From positions 1 to 44,451 of the forward strand of contig JAFXWC010000035.1 in assembly GCA_017534445.1 (NCBI GenBank): a DNA stretch of 44,451 bases, given 5' to 3'. Both the position numbers and the translations under genes were made by a program. Shown here piece by piece: positions 31,848 to 39,101 of the stretch. The notes under the pieces were generated by a model, which did not search any database, had not been told where the DNA came from, and worked only from the letters and a program-made list of their open reading frames with translations. The stretch is from Treponema sp. (GTDB taxonomy: Bacteria > Spirochaetota > Spirochaetia > Treponematales > Treponemataceae). Numbering within the stretch: the first letter of the stretch is position 1; the number at the start of each line of letters is the position of its first letter.

Positions 31848-32864
31848 ATGATTTTCTTTAACAAAAACAAAGCAAAAAAGCCCATATCGTTTACAAAAAC
31901 ACTCATCGCAACGGCATTCCTAGCGCTAATCCTTATGCCAAGCCTCACATCATGCAAAAAAGGCAGCCAACAAGCCACTCCACAAACCGCCGCAAATACC
32001 ACAAACTCCACAAATGAAGCCCAAGCCCCAGAAGAAAACAAAACAAAAATCCTAGCCACCTTCTATCCCCTCTACGTAATGCTCCTGAACATAACGGAAG
32101 GCACAAACACAGAAGTCTCCATGATAGCCCCCGCAAACACAGGCTGCCTGCACGACTACCAGCTAACAACAAAAGACATGCAGGCCATAGAAAAATGCGA
32201 CATCCTTGTTGCAAACGGAGCCGGAATGGAAGACTTCCTAGAAAAAGCCCTTGAAGCAAAAAAAGACAGCACAATCATCGCATCCCAAGGCTATAATTTA
32301 ATAGAAGAAAACCCCCACATCTGGGTAAGCCCAAGCGGAGCAATCTGGCAGGTAAAACAAATAGCAGAAGGACTAAAAAAACTCGACCCGCAAAATGCCT
32401 CCGCCTACGAAAAAAACGCCACTTCCTACGCAGAAAAAATACAAGAACTTTCCGACACCATGCATTCAGAACTAGAAGGACTAAAAGGCAAAAGCGTAAT
32501 CACTTTCCACGAAGCCTTCCCATATTTTTCAAGTGAATTCGGCCTTAACACAGTGGCAGTAGTTGAACGTGAACCCGGAACAGAACCCAGCGCGCGCGAA
32601 CTTGCAGATTTGGTCGCCCTCATAAAAGATGCCAAGACAAAAGGCTCAAAAGTGCCAATGCTCTTTGCAGAACCCCAGTATTCATCATCCGCCGCAGAAG
32701 TTATAGCAAACGAGACAGGAATCAAAGTACAGGAACTCGACCCAGCAGTTACAGGCCCCTTTGGCAAAGACGGCACAGACAGCGACACCCTGCAAACAAA
32801 GGAATCCTACCTTAACGCAATGAGGAAAAATCTTGAAGTGCTAAAGTCAAACCTGGCAGACTAG
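31848..32864 (+). CDS. Metal ABC-transporter substrate-binding lipoprotein (ZnuA/TroA type)
   Basis: 338 residues. The signal sequence ends in the lipobox SLTSC (Cys about 36), followed by a low-complexity Gln/Thr/Asn/Glu linker. Cluster A-1 features: KTKILATFYPLYVMLLNITE (about 65), PANTGCLHDYQLTTKDMQAI with a metal His (about 103), NPHIWVSPSGAIWQVKQIAE with the second His (about 155), VITFHEAFPYFSSEFGL with the third His (about 220), and EPQYSSSAAEVIANETG. It binds Zn or Mn outside the cell for an ABC importer. The ATPase and permease genes are not adjacent, so partners must be elsewhere. A convergent small gene follows. Confidence 0.92.
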   Translation: MIFFNKNKAKKPISFTKTLIATAFLALILMPSLTSCKKGSQQATPQTAANTTNSTNEAQAPEENKTKILATFYPLYVMLLNITEGTNTEVSMIAPANTGCLHDYQLTTKDMQAIEKCDILVANGAGMEDFLEKALEAKKDSTIIASQGYNLIEENPHIWVSPSGAIWQVKQIAEGLKKLDPQNASAYEKNATSYAEKIQELSDTMHSELEGLKGKSVITFHEAFPYFSSEFGLNTVAVVEREPGTEPSARELADLVALIKDAKTKGSKVPMLFAEPQYSSSAAEVIANETGIKVQELDPAVTGPFGKDGTDSDTLQTKESYLNAMRKNLEVLKSNLAD

Positions 32865-32879
32865 AGCAAAAGCCCTGCC

Positions 32880-33071
32880 CTATTTGCCTTCAAGATCCGT
32901 CTTTATCATGTGATATGCGTGCGAAATTGTGCGGATTGTCGTTTCCATATCCGAATTGCTCACATGAAGAAAAATTCTGTCAATCTGACTGGGGGAAAGT
33001 TCAGGCATATCGGAGATTTCCTTTGCCTGCACACAAATTTTCTTAAATGAATCGTAAAGCTCTTTTTTCAT
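32880..33071 (-). CDS. Small hypothetical protein
   Basis: 63 residues from ATG 33071, chosen because AAGGA lies 9 nt upstream; ATG 33080 would directly abut that site. It is helical, charged and cytoplasmic: KKELYDSFKKICVQAKEISD, then SPSQIDRIFLHVSNSDMETT. No family recognised. It is convergent with the ZnuA-like gene, whose stop is 15 nt away. Confidence 0.55.
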   Translation of the reverse strand: MKKELYDSFKKICVQAKEISDMPELSPSQIDRIFLHVSNSDMETTIRTISHAYHMIKTDLEGK

Positions 33072-33266
33072 AGCGTTCATTCCTTAAAGTAAATTTTTAG
33101 GGGATTTGCGCAAGTGTTTTACGCACAAGTTTTACAACTTTTTACAAAATTAATTCTACAAAAAAATCTCCATTTGGTCAACATTCGTTTTTTCTTCTAT
33201 ATTATTCTTCCTCTTCTGGAGCACACGCCTCTTATTACTGTGCACGGCTCTACATGCCGGTCAACC

Positions 33267-33372
33267 CCATGTCGTTTTTCTAAAACTATTAGCGCCACGG
33301 ACGGCGCGTCATTCATTAGCATACAAGACGAGTGAGTTTTCGTAAGAAAACTCATGGGGAAAAACGACATGG
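33267..33372. repeat. Nested inverted repeats in a 500-bp gap
   Basis: Outer arms CCATGTCGTTTTTC (33267-33280) and its complement (33359-33372) enclose two hairpins: GCGCC/GGCGC (33292-33307) and TGAGTTTTC-GTAA-GAAAACTCA (33333-33354). No open frame of note is present. It resembles a folded non-coding element or the remnant of a small mobile element. Upstream of it (33081-33266) I see only AT-rich sequence. Confidence 0.55.
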
Positions 33373-33375
33373 AGG

Positions 33376-33505
33376 GCGTTTTTCCCCGCTTTGCGCACTT
33401 CCGCTTTCGCTCCATTCTTCCACTCGCTCGCTCCGCTCCCTCCCTCCAGAACGCCTCCGGCGGTGCTCCAATCGGGGCTAGGCTCTATTTGCAAAAGCCC
33501 ACAAA
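33376..33505. repeat. Dispersed repeat ending in the left 47-bp direct repeat
   Basis: GC-rich sequence with the CTCGCTCGCTCCGCTCC type of motif. Positions 33459-33505 (GGCGGTGCTCCAATCGGGGC and onward) recur in direct orientation at 34208-34254 with two mismatches. The two copies bracket the second mntA/hepT relic. Confidence 0.7.
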
Positions 33506-33556
33506 GACAAAAGGCCCATAGCAAGGTAGCAGCATTTACTAATCCCCCTAAAACAT

Positions 33557-33564
33557 GCTATATT
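33557..33564 (+). promoter_or_regulatory. Extended -10 before mntA copy 2
   Basis: TGC (33556-33558) then TATATT (33559-33564), 10 nt before the ATG, with no ribosome-binding site. It is the same arrangement as in mntA copy 1. Confidence 0.5.
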
Positions 33565-33574
33565 AAATAAAGAC

Positions 33575-33847
33575 ATGACGGCAACAAAACTTTCCATAGC
33601 AGCAAACATCCTCAAAAATGCGGGTTGTACCAATGTATACCTTTTTGGCTCGCAAGCTCGTGGCGTTGCAAATGAAAATTCCGACATAGATTTGGGAGTA
33701 AAAGGCTTACCCCCATCACTTTTTTTCCGCGTACACTTACAACTGGAAAATGCCCTCGACATGAAAGTTGATTTGGTTGACTTTGACTATCAGACTTCCT
33801 TTTTTGAACTTCTGCAAGATATTGGGGAGTTAAAGCAAATTGGATAA
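33575..33847 (+). CDS. MntA-like minimal nucleotidyltransferase (antitoxin type), copy 2
   Basis: 90 residues with GS-x10-DxD in FGSQARGVANENSDIDLGVK (about 24-43), followed by GLPPSLFFRVHLQLENALDM and VDLVDFDYQTSFFELLQDIG. It is a close relative of 2727-3002, sharing the ending GEL-K-IG. Intact MntA adds AMP to the HepT ribonuclease and silences it. The hepT sequence directly downstream is a decayed fragment, so this antitoxin is an orphan. All visible catalytic residues remain. ATG 33575 follows an extended -10 with no Shine-Dalgarno. The module lies between 47-bp direct repeats. Confidence 0.87.
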   Translation: MTATKLSIAANILKNAGCTNVYLFGSQARGVANENSDIDLGVKGLPPSLFFRVHLQLENALDMKVDLVDFDYQTSFFELLQDIGELKQIG

Positions 33848-34122
33848 AGATTTTAACAGAAATAGACAAGAAAAATGATACGAGTGGACGTTGGCACAGT
33901 GAACTTCTTGATTCAATGTTCAAAGAAACAGAAAACCGTACCGCCGTTCTAGACGAAAGCCTGCGCTAACAACTCTCAGACTACATGGGCTTCCGCCATT
34001 TTTTCCGCCATGCATACGGTTACCATCTACGCTGGGATTTGGCAAAACCGCTTCTTGACAATCTTCCAGCTGTTTGGGAATCCACAAAAAACTGCATTTT
34101 AAAATTCATTGCCAAACTTTAG
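33848..34122 (+). pseudogene. Decayed hepT (HEPN ribonuclease toxin)
   Basis: Starting next to the mntA stop, a frame reads TEIDKKNDTSGRWHSELLDS, then LDESLR, a TAA at 33967-33969, then QLSDYMGFRHFFRHAYGYHL and LPAVWESTKNCILKFIAKL before TAG at 34120-34122. RHFFRHAY is the R-x4-HxY active site of HepT toxins. About 60 N-terminal residues are missing, apart from a possible trace DKDFNRNRQEK in another frame, and one internal stop breaks the rest. The toxin is inactive unless the stop is bypassed. HepT identification is confident. Confidence 0.8.
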
Positions 34123-34176
34123 CAAGCACACACCCCACAATTCAAGCTAATACACTACGGCACATCAAATCCAGTA

Positions 34177-34202
34177 CTCCGTCAAATGCCTATTTGACGG
34201 AG
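34177..34202. terminator. Hairpin after the hepT relic
   Basis: CTCCGTCAAAT (34177-34187) pairs perfectly with ATTTGACGGAG (34192-34202) around a 4-nt loop. There is no T tract on either side, so its role as terminator is uncertain. It touches the right-hand direct repeat. Confidence 0.4.
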
Positions 34203-34257
34203 GAAAGGGCGGTGCTCCAATCGGGGCTAGGCTCTTTTTGCAAAAGCCCGCAAAAAG
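34203..34257. repeat. Right 47-bp direct repeat flanking the mntA/hepT relic
   Basis: Positions 34208-34254 equal 33459-33505 except for two bases. The enclosed segment is about 700 bp. Confidence 0.8.
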
Positions 34258-34271
34258 GTCATGGCTCTCCA

Positions 34272-34613
34272 TTAGGGTTGGAACTTTGTTAATAACCAAT
34301 ATTCTTTTTTTTCTTCAGGATATTGTTTTAACAGGTTTATAGCCATATCAATGATTTTATTAAGTTCAGTTTCAAATTTTTCAGGAACAATATCTGATAT
34401 ATCTTCTAACTCACAACAAAACTCAACTACTTTTACGATTTGTTTATCTATTCCTATTCTTTTTAAGTCATCAACATAACCAGGTAGAAATAATATTTTT
34501 TCAGCCTCATCTATTGAAATTACCTTTTCTTTTATTGAATTTAAAATTCCAATTATTAAAACCAACAAGAATTTATCATTTATCTTATTATTATCATTAA
34601 TAGTTAATTCCAT
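34272..34613 (-). CDS. DUF3969-family protein (putative immunity), copy 1
   Basis: 113 residues from ATG 34613, whose A is also the last base of a TAA stop (TAATG). In-frame ATGs at 34628 and 34619 are possible. Family pattern: KFLLVLIIGILNSIKEKVIS, IDEAEKILFLPGYVDDLKRI, GIDKQIVKVVEFCCELEDIS. This is the same layout as 37395-37733. DUF3969 proteins are small, helical and often found in toxin-immunity loci; the exact activity is unknown. The coupled upstream frame looks like the tail of a toxin gene, which supports the immunity role. It is the last gene of the AT-rich operon. Confidence 0.75.
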   Translation of the reverse strand: MELTINDNNKINDKFLLVLIIGILNSIKEKVISIDEAEKILFLPGYVDDLKRIGIDKQIVKVVEFCCELEDISDIVPEKFETELNKIIDMAINLLKQYPEEKKEYWLLTKFQP

Positions 34614-34711
34614 TACCATGTACCCCATTCATCTTTTACTTTAACATTAAAAAATTTTCCAGATTCAACACTCCTCAACCCTCCTGAAACTTGTGAGTTA
34701 TTTATTGCTGA
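34613..34711 (-). pseudogene. Probable C-terminal tail of a lost toxin gene
   Basis: A minus-strand frame reads ...SAINNSQVSGGLRSVESGKF, then FNVKVKDEWGTW and a TAA that overlaps the DUF3969 ATG. It is closed by a TGA after about 33 codons in the upstream direction, where the stop of the 34702-34992 gene lies. Codon choice and composition look protein-like and the coupling with an immunity gene is the classic toxin-immunity order. I recognise no specific toxin family. It could alternatively be chance. Confidence 0.5.
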
Positions 34712-34992
34712 GACCTTTTTATATAAAAATCAGACACAATAGGAATATCTGAATAACTGCCGCTGGAATAAAAAGTCATTGTATCAGCAACCTCTTTTTC
34801 AAAATCCTTGTATATGCGTATTTCAACGTGAAAGTCCGTATAATAACCTTTACGCTTGCAACTCACAAAAGAAAATAAAGCCATCACAAATATCGCAAAA
34901 TAAATGCATTCGGTAATTGCAACTCTGCGTCCAAAATACTTATTCTTATCTTCTTTTTCCAAATCTTCTTCGTTTTCAAAATCCTTATCCAT
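34702..34992 (-). CDS. Small single-span membrane protein
   Basis: 96 residues from ATG 34992, chosen because GGGGAA lies 8 nt upstream; the frame extends to 35064 but that would overlap the preceding gene. A charged N-terminus (DKDFENEEDLEKEDKNKYFG) is followed by one hydrophobic span (about 30-47, YFAIFVMALFSFVSC) and a soluble tail (HVEIRIYKDFEKEVADTMTF). No family recognised. The Cys after the span is too far in for a normal lipobox. AT-rich like its neighbours. Confidence 0.6.
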   Translation of the reverse strand: MDKDFENEEDLEKEDKNKYFGRRVAITECIYFAIFVMALFSFVSCKRKGYYTDFHVEIRIYKDFEKEVADTMTFYSSGSYSDIPIVSDFYIKRSQQ

Positions 34993-35012
34993 AATTATTC
35001 CCCATTTTACAT

Positions 35013-35426
35013 TTATAGCAAATGTCGAAAACATTGTTTTTTGAACAATGTAAAAATAAAGCATCCGTCGTTTTTCTCTATACTAACATCTGCATACAGC
35101 TTTATTCCTCCAAAGTCAACACAGATTACTGCCCAATCATTTTCCACCAACAACTTTTCTTCGCACCGGACAGCAACTTTCATTGTGTCTTGATTACATT
35201 CAACAGAAATATTCGGATTTTCCCAAACCAAAATTTTTTTTGTCGTGTAAAAAGCAATATCTATACTTTGAATACACGGCAACTTTCCATTTGATGATTC
35301 CAGTGTAAGTATAAGAGTATTATTTTTAGCTTCAATATTTTTTATTTCAAAAGATACCGGCTTACAACCTGCAACAATTGTTACAAGCACAAGCAAAGAA
35401 GAAATTAAAAATTTTCTTGCATTCAT
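35013..35426 (-). CDS. Small lipoprotein
   Basis: 137 residues. The signal MNARKFLISSLLVLVTIVAG is followed by Cys 21 (lipobox IVAGC). The mature part is beta-rich (LPCIQSIDIAFYTTKKILVW, DWAVICVDFGGIKLYADVSI) and is reminiscent of periplasmic immunity lipoproteins, though I cannot name a family. The ATG overlaps the stop of the upstream lipoprotein gene by 4 nt, so translation is coupled. Confidence 0.68.
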   Translation of the reverse strand: MNARKFLISSLLVLVTIVAGCKPVSFEIKNIEAKNNTLILTLESSNGKLPCIQSIDIAFYTTKKILVWENPNISVECNQDTMKVAVRCEEKLLVENDWAVICVDFGGIKLYADVSIEKNDGCFIFTLFKKQCFRHLL

Positions 35427-35989
35427 TGTATTGCCCCTGCCTGAATTCTACTAGAAAGATTTTCAAACAACTGTCGAAGTCTATATCGATAATCATCTGT
35501 TTTCAACATTGCCAGATTTGCCTCCACTACGGCACCATCCTGCACGCCATTCCCGGCAAAGCGTATTAAAAAAGACTCTATGCCAGAGCTATAGCCCGAT
35601 GTTTCCTCGGGAAGATATTCAGATACCGTATGAAGTTCAAGAATTGCCCGAAATTCCTTAACAAAAGACAAATATGCATCCTTTTCAAGAAGCACAAAAA
35701 AGTCGACTTCCCTATCCGCATCGTGATATATGACAATACTTTTTCCATCAGATTCCACAATCCGTATGTCCTTGTAAATTTTATTATCGTTCCATGAGAA
35801 TGTCATATATTCAAATTCGCTTTTATATGTTCCATGGGCAATGGCATCAATTCCAACCGTAAAATCATCATGACTCATCAATTTTCTTGGCTGCACCTTT
35901 TTCTCACATGGCAAATCATTTGACACGCACCCCATTAAAAACACTGTAAAAGCAAGAAAAAGAATTATGATAAAACAAATTCGTTTCAT
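35423..35989 (-). CDS. Lipoprotein of unknown function
   Basis: 188 residues. The signal ends VFLMGC, a good lipobox with Cys 21. The mature part has a mixed fold (FEYMTFSWNDNKIYKDIRIV, VDFFVLLEKDAYLSFVKEFR) and a helical C-terminus (RYRLRQLFENLSSRIQAG). No family recognised. It overlaps the next lipoprotein gene by 4 nt (ATGA). AT-rich composition suggests acquisition together with the rest of the island. Confidence 0.7.
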   Translation of the reverse strand: MKRICFIIILFLAFTVFLMGCVSNDLPCEKKVQPRKLMSHDDFTVGIDAIAHGTYKSEFEYMTFSWNDNKIYKDIRIVESDGKSIVIYHDADREVDFFVLLEKDAYLSFVKEFRAILELHTVSEYLPEETSGYSSGIESFLIRFAGNGVQDGAVVEANLAMLKTDDYRYRLRQLFENLSSRIQAGAIQ

Positions 35990-36023
35990 TAGCTCACCCC
36001 CCTCAATATTTGCTTACCCCATT

Positions 36024-36536
36024 TTAGTTCATCAGCAGTAATTTGTATACAAACCCATATACAACCAGCATAATTATAAACGAGGAAATTATACAAACTT
36101 TCTGTTTGCCAGCTGTTAAATTTTCATCTACAATATTGGTTTTAAGGAAGAGTATTGTAAATACAATATAGTACAAAATAGCAAGTATGCTAAAAATGAC
36201 ATTTTGTAAAAAATATTCCATTGCAGAAAAAATTGGATAAACAAAATTCATCGCTACTATATTCTTAAACAATAGCCCAAAATACTTTTTACCTTTGCTC
36301 TGTATATAAAAAGCCGCAAGCAAGAAGCAATATAATAGTAAGTTAAAGAAAATTGTATTCTTTATTTCTGAAACAGAAATCCAAAAGCATTCAATTACCG
36401 CATACTTTTTTGTAATGAACCCAACACTCACACAAAAGAGCATTGGAAACAATATATTTGTAACAAGAAAAAAAATTGCAAACACTTTTTCCTTAATTGA
36501 ACAAATACTTTTCATGCCTTTTTTATTCAGCACCAT
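36024..36536 (-). CDS. Four-span membrane protein
   Basis: 170 residues with hydrophobic spans at about 18-40, 57-78, 87-125 (possibly two) and 147-167, for example VFAIFFLVTNILFPMLFCVS and IISSFIIMLVVYGFVYKLLL. No family recognised. Start 36536 has no clear ribosome-binding site; ATG 36515 (AAAAGG just before it) is an alternative that keeps all the spans. Very AT-rich. It lies 34 nt before the lipoprotein gene at 35989. Confidence 0.6.
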   Translation of the reverse strand: MVLNKKGMKSICSIKEKVFAIFFLVTNILFPMLFCVSVGFITKKYAVIECFWISVSEIKNTIFFNLLLYCFLLAAFYIQSKGKKYFGLLFKNIVAMNFVYPIFSAMEYFLQNVIFSILAILYYIVFTILFLKTNIVDENLTAGKQKVCIISSFIIMLVVYGFVYKLLLMN

Positions 36537-36582
36537 AGTTTGGATAAACTTTTTATCATTTTTACTTCCTTAGCCTTTTCAA

Positions 36583-37002
36583 TCAAATGCTAACATTAAT
36601 TTGCACAGCAGGATTTATACACTTTATATGCTCAAACATTTTTTTTACTTTCTTTTTAGTCCATAATGCTGGCAGCCAAAACATATTCTGACCATCATAG
36701 AGCATGTACTGACTGGACATCCAACCATAATTTATCTCTTTTATTTCCCTTATATATATTTGTTTTTTTAGCACCCATAACTTATATAATATTATATCAT
36801 CATTATATTCAACATGACTTGTTGAAACCGCCAAGAATAAAAATCCTAGAAAAAGTCCGTCTGCTATGCAGAAATATTTATCATCTTCTATACACAAAAA
36901 GGATACAACCGCAAATGCAAAGCCAGCAATAGACACAAGCATTAGTAAAATTTGTAAAACACGGGATCTTATTATTGTCATTTTGCCACCAAATCTATTC
37001 AT
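36583..37002 (-). CDS. Two-span membrane protein with a PH-like cytoplasmic part
   Basis: 139 residues from 37002; ATG 36981 with GGTGG upstream is an equally good start. Two spans (about 14-35 and 42-62) are followed by a beta-rich tail (NDDIILYKLWVLKKQIYIRE, INYGWMSSQYMLYDGQ, LWTKKKVKKMFEHIKCI) shaped like the bacterial PH-type domains found after paired membrane helices. The assignment is by pattern only. It overlaps the upstream lipoprotein gene by up to 8 nt. Confidence 0.6.
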   Translation of the reverse strand: MNRFGGKMTIIRSRVLQILLMLVSIAGFAFAVVSFLCIEDDKYFCIADGLFLGFLFLAVSTSHVEYNDDIILYKLWVLKKQIYIREIKEINYGWMSSQYMLYDGQNMFWLPALWTKKKVKKMFEHIKCINPAVQINVSI

Positions 37003-37366
37003 CCTTAACCCTTACAAAATTAAAGGTCTGTCCATTATAACCAATTGACAAAGTATTTTTTGTATAAATAAAAACTACAAATTCTATTTTATTATTGCAC
37101 CTAATCACTTTCTCTTTTGAATCAATTTTTCCTTTCAATTCCAATTCATAATCAAACCCTTCTGGTTGCTTGTCTAACAGATAATTAAAATCTTTAGGAA
37201 AGGCAACAGTATTACCGCTTATTATAATGCAAATATTATCATAAACATTTGACCCCAGCCGCATGGTTATTTTTGATTCCGTGCACGATGCAAGGAAAAA
37301 CGACGACAAGATAATAAGGGCAGCAATATTTATAGCAGTAATTATTATAAAACTTTTATTCTTCAT
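36995..37366 (-). CDS. Small lipoprotein
   Basis: 123 residues. The hydrophobic signal is MKNKSFIIITAINIAALIIL and the lipobox FLASC (Cys 28). The mature part is beta-rich (GSNVYDNICIIISGNTVAFP, CNNKIEFVVFIYTKNTLSIG). No family recognised. It overlaps the following membrane-protein gene and follows DUF3969 copy 2 by 28 nt. Confidence 0.65.
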   Translation of the reverse strand: MKNKSFIIITAINIAALIILSSFFLASCTESKITMRLGSNVYDNICIIISGNTVAFPKDFNYLLDKQPEGFDYELELKGKIDSKEKVIRCNNKIEFVVFIYTKNTLSIGYNGQTFNFVRVKDE

Positions 37367-37394
37367 ATTTCTTTCTTACACTCTTTTTCCATAA

Positions 37395-37733
37395 TCATTT
37401 TACATCATCAATCCGAACCCACTTTCTTGTTTTATATTCTTCATATTTATCTAAAAGGGTTAATGTTCTTTGTTTTAAATCTTCAATAACATTATCCAGC
37501 TTATCGGGGCACAAGAATTCTACATCTTCCAGTTCGCAGCCTTCATGAATCAAATCGATTATTTTTTTGTTGATACCCTTTTTCTTCAATGTAAAAAAAG
37601 TATATGGCGTAAAAACTACTTTCTCGCTTTCATCAATAGTAACCTTCTTATTCTTTAATGCTTCCAACGTACCCAAAATATTGATTAGAAGCAGTTTTTC
37701 TATTCTTTCTTTACCAAATACCGTGAATCTCAT
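37395..37733 (-). CDS. DUF3969-family protein (putative immunity), copy 2
   Basis: 112 residues from ATG 37733, preceded by AAGGAGAG; a longer frame to 37775 lacks such a site. Family pattern: RIEKLLLINILGTLEALKNK, VTIDESEKVVFTPYTFFTLK, GINKKIIDLIHEGCELEDVE. It is better preserved than copy 1 and clearly homologous. Unlike copy 1 there is no toxin-like tail in front; it follows the TPR lipoprotein gene directly. The immunity role is inferred from family context. Confidence 0.78.
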   Translation of the reverse strand: MRFTVFGKERIEKLLLINILGTLEALKNKKVTIDESEKVVFTPYTFFTLKKKGINKKIIDLIHEGCELEDVEFLCPDKLDNVIEDLKQRTLTLLDKYEEYKTRKWVRIDDVK

Positions 37734-37756
37734 TTTCTCTCCTTGCTTTTTACCTT

Positions 37757-38542
37757 CTATTTGTTTTTTTCGCAAAACTGAATATATTCATTTAGTTTTG
37801 AATAAGAGCCAACATCTTGTATTTTCTTAAAGCTAGTCAGAGCTTCTTTGATTTTTTTTGAACCCAGCAGACAGGCTCCGTAATAATAATAAAAATCATC
37901 GCTATAAAAATTTTGCTGATACTCTTTGGAACACTTGGAAGCCTGTTCTATAGACTTCTCAAAATCTGCAAGAGCTTTTTCAAAATTACTTAGATGTAAA
38001 TAAGAAAGTGCCCTTTCATAATAAACTTCCGGGTGCTTATATTTTTCCAAAACCAAATCATAATACTCTAACGATTCTTCATACATTTCGCATTCAGAAT
38101 AAGAAACGGAAAGCAGGTTCCAACAAGCAAAGGCTTCTCCGTCTGCAATACCATCATAAGACAAAACTTTTTTGCAATCCTCTATGACATCCGCATACAT
38201 TTCCAACTCACGCTCTGTTTCTGCCTTATGAATTAAATATACAGGCTTTGGATTTTTTTTAACCAATTGCACACAATCATTATATGCACTCTTATAATCT
38301 TTTAGCATAAAATATGTTTCGGCACGCAGAGAAAGGGCTTTTTCGTTTTCGGGGTCATTCTCTAGAATAAAGCTCAACTCATCCAACGCCTCTTTATAGT
38401 CCCCACCTCTGAAAAAAGCTTGCGCATGTATCATGGAAGATCTTAATTCACTATTCTTTAGGGAAGAACAGGAAACAAATAGTGAGCAGGCAATTAAAAT
38501 GCCAGCCGTAAAAATCATTATAAGCTTTTTTTTATTTATCAT
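37757..38542 (-). CDS. TPR-repeat lipoprotein
   Basis: 261 residues from ATG 38542; ATG 38557 overlaps the upstream gene and would add five residues. Signal and lipobox: AGILIACSLFVSC (Cys near 25). Five to six TPR units follow, for example AFFRGGDYKEALDELSFILE, SLRAETYFMLKDYKSAYNDC and ALSYLHLSNFEKALADFEKS. It is probably a periplasmic or surface scaffold. Its place among small lipoproteins and immunity-like genes gives no specific partner. Confidence 0.82.
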   Translation of the reverse strand: MINKKKLIMIFTAGILIACSLFVSCSSLKNSELRSSMIHAQAFFRGGDYKEALDELSFILENDPENEKALSLRAETYFMLKDYKSAYNDCVQLVKKNPKPVYLIHKAETERELEMYADVIEDCKKVLSYDGIADGEAFACWNLLSVSYSECEMYEESLEYYDLVLEKYKHPEVYYERALSYLHLSNFEKALADFEKSIEQASKCSKEYQQNFYSDDFYYYYGACLLGSKKIKEALTSFKKIQDVGSYSKLNEYIQFCEKNK

Positions 38543-38546
38543 TTTT

Positions 38547-39008
38547 CTACAACTCATGCACCGTTACCCAAATTGGCTTGTTTAATGTCTTGCTCGTTAC
38601 AATATAACCAAAATCATTAACATAATATGCCAAGACATCATCTTGTGGATTTAATTTGTATCCATTTTCTGTTTTAGTTATTTCAAAATCGTCAAAAAGG
38701 AATACCTCAAGATCGCAAGTCATCAAAAATGCAACAGGATATTGAAAACAATACGAGAATGAATCTGCAGCCGCTTCTTGAGAAATTATGAAGTCATCTT
38801 GGTTTGCAGAAAAACTTTTTGTTTTATTAGCAGTCAGCTTTACCTTATGAATTTTTCCATAAAAATCTTTTGCCAGCCCAATTCTTATTGTTTCATTTGT
38901 CTTATTCTTCCTGTAATCTCTCCATATAACTTTTCTGGAGGGGGTGGAACAGGAAAAAAGCAAGAAAACAGTCAAGCATATCATCAGCTTCTTTAATTGC
39001 GGTGTCAT
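38547..39008 (-). CDS. Lipoprotein, first gene of the AT-rich operon
   Basis: 153 residues. Signal MTPQLKKLMICLTVFLLFSC with Cys 20 in a good lipobox (LFSC). The mature part is beta-rich (IRIGLAKDFYGKIHKVKLTA, DVLAYYVNDFGYIVTSKTLN). No family recognised. AAGGAAAG precedes the ATG and a promoter lies at 39035-39064. It is the probable start of a transcript reaching 34272. Confidence 0.7.
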   Translation of the reverse strand: MTPQLKKLMICLTVFLLFSCSTPSRKVIWRDYRKNKTNETIRIGLAKDFYGKIHKVKLTANKTKSFSANQDDFIISQEAAADSFSYCFQYPVAFLMTCDLEVFLFDDFEITKTENGYKLNPQDDVLAYYVNDFGYIVTSKTLNKPIWVTVHEL

Positions 39009-39034
39009 ATTCCAAACTTTCCTTATTAGCAGAA

Positions 39035-39064
39035 ATTATACCATAATATAGTAAGAAAAGACAA
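39035..39064 (-). promoter_or_regulatory. Promoter of the AT-rich lipoprotein operon
   Basis: Minus-strand TTGTCT (39064-39059), 18-bp spacer, TATAAT (39040-39035), followed by AAGGAAAG before the ATG at 39008. Confidence 0.6.
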
Positions 39065-39101
39065 ATGCCTGCTGTTTGCAAAGCCGTAGGCCAAAGCAAC
39101 C

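Noticed and set aside
33081..34271. CRISPR array
   Set aside because: The direct repeats are only two and enclose a gene remnant, not regularly spaced unique spacers.
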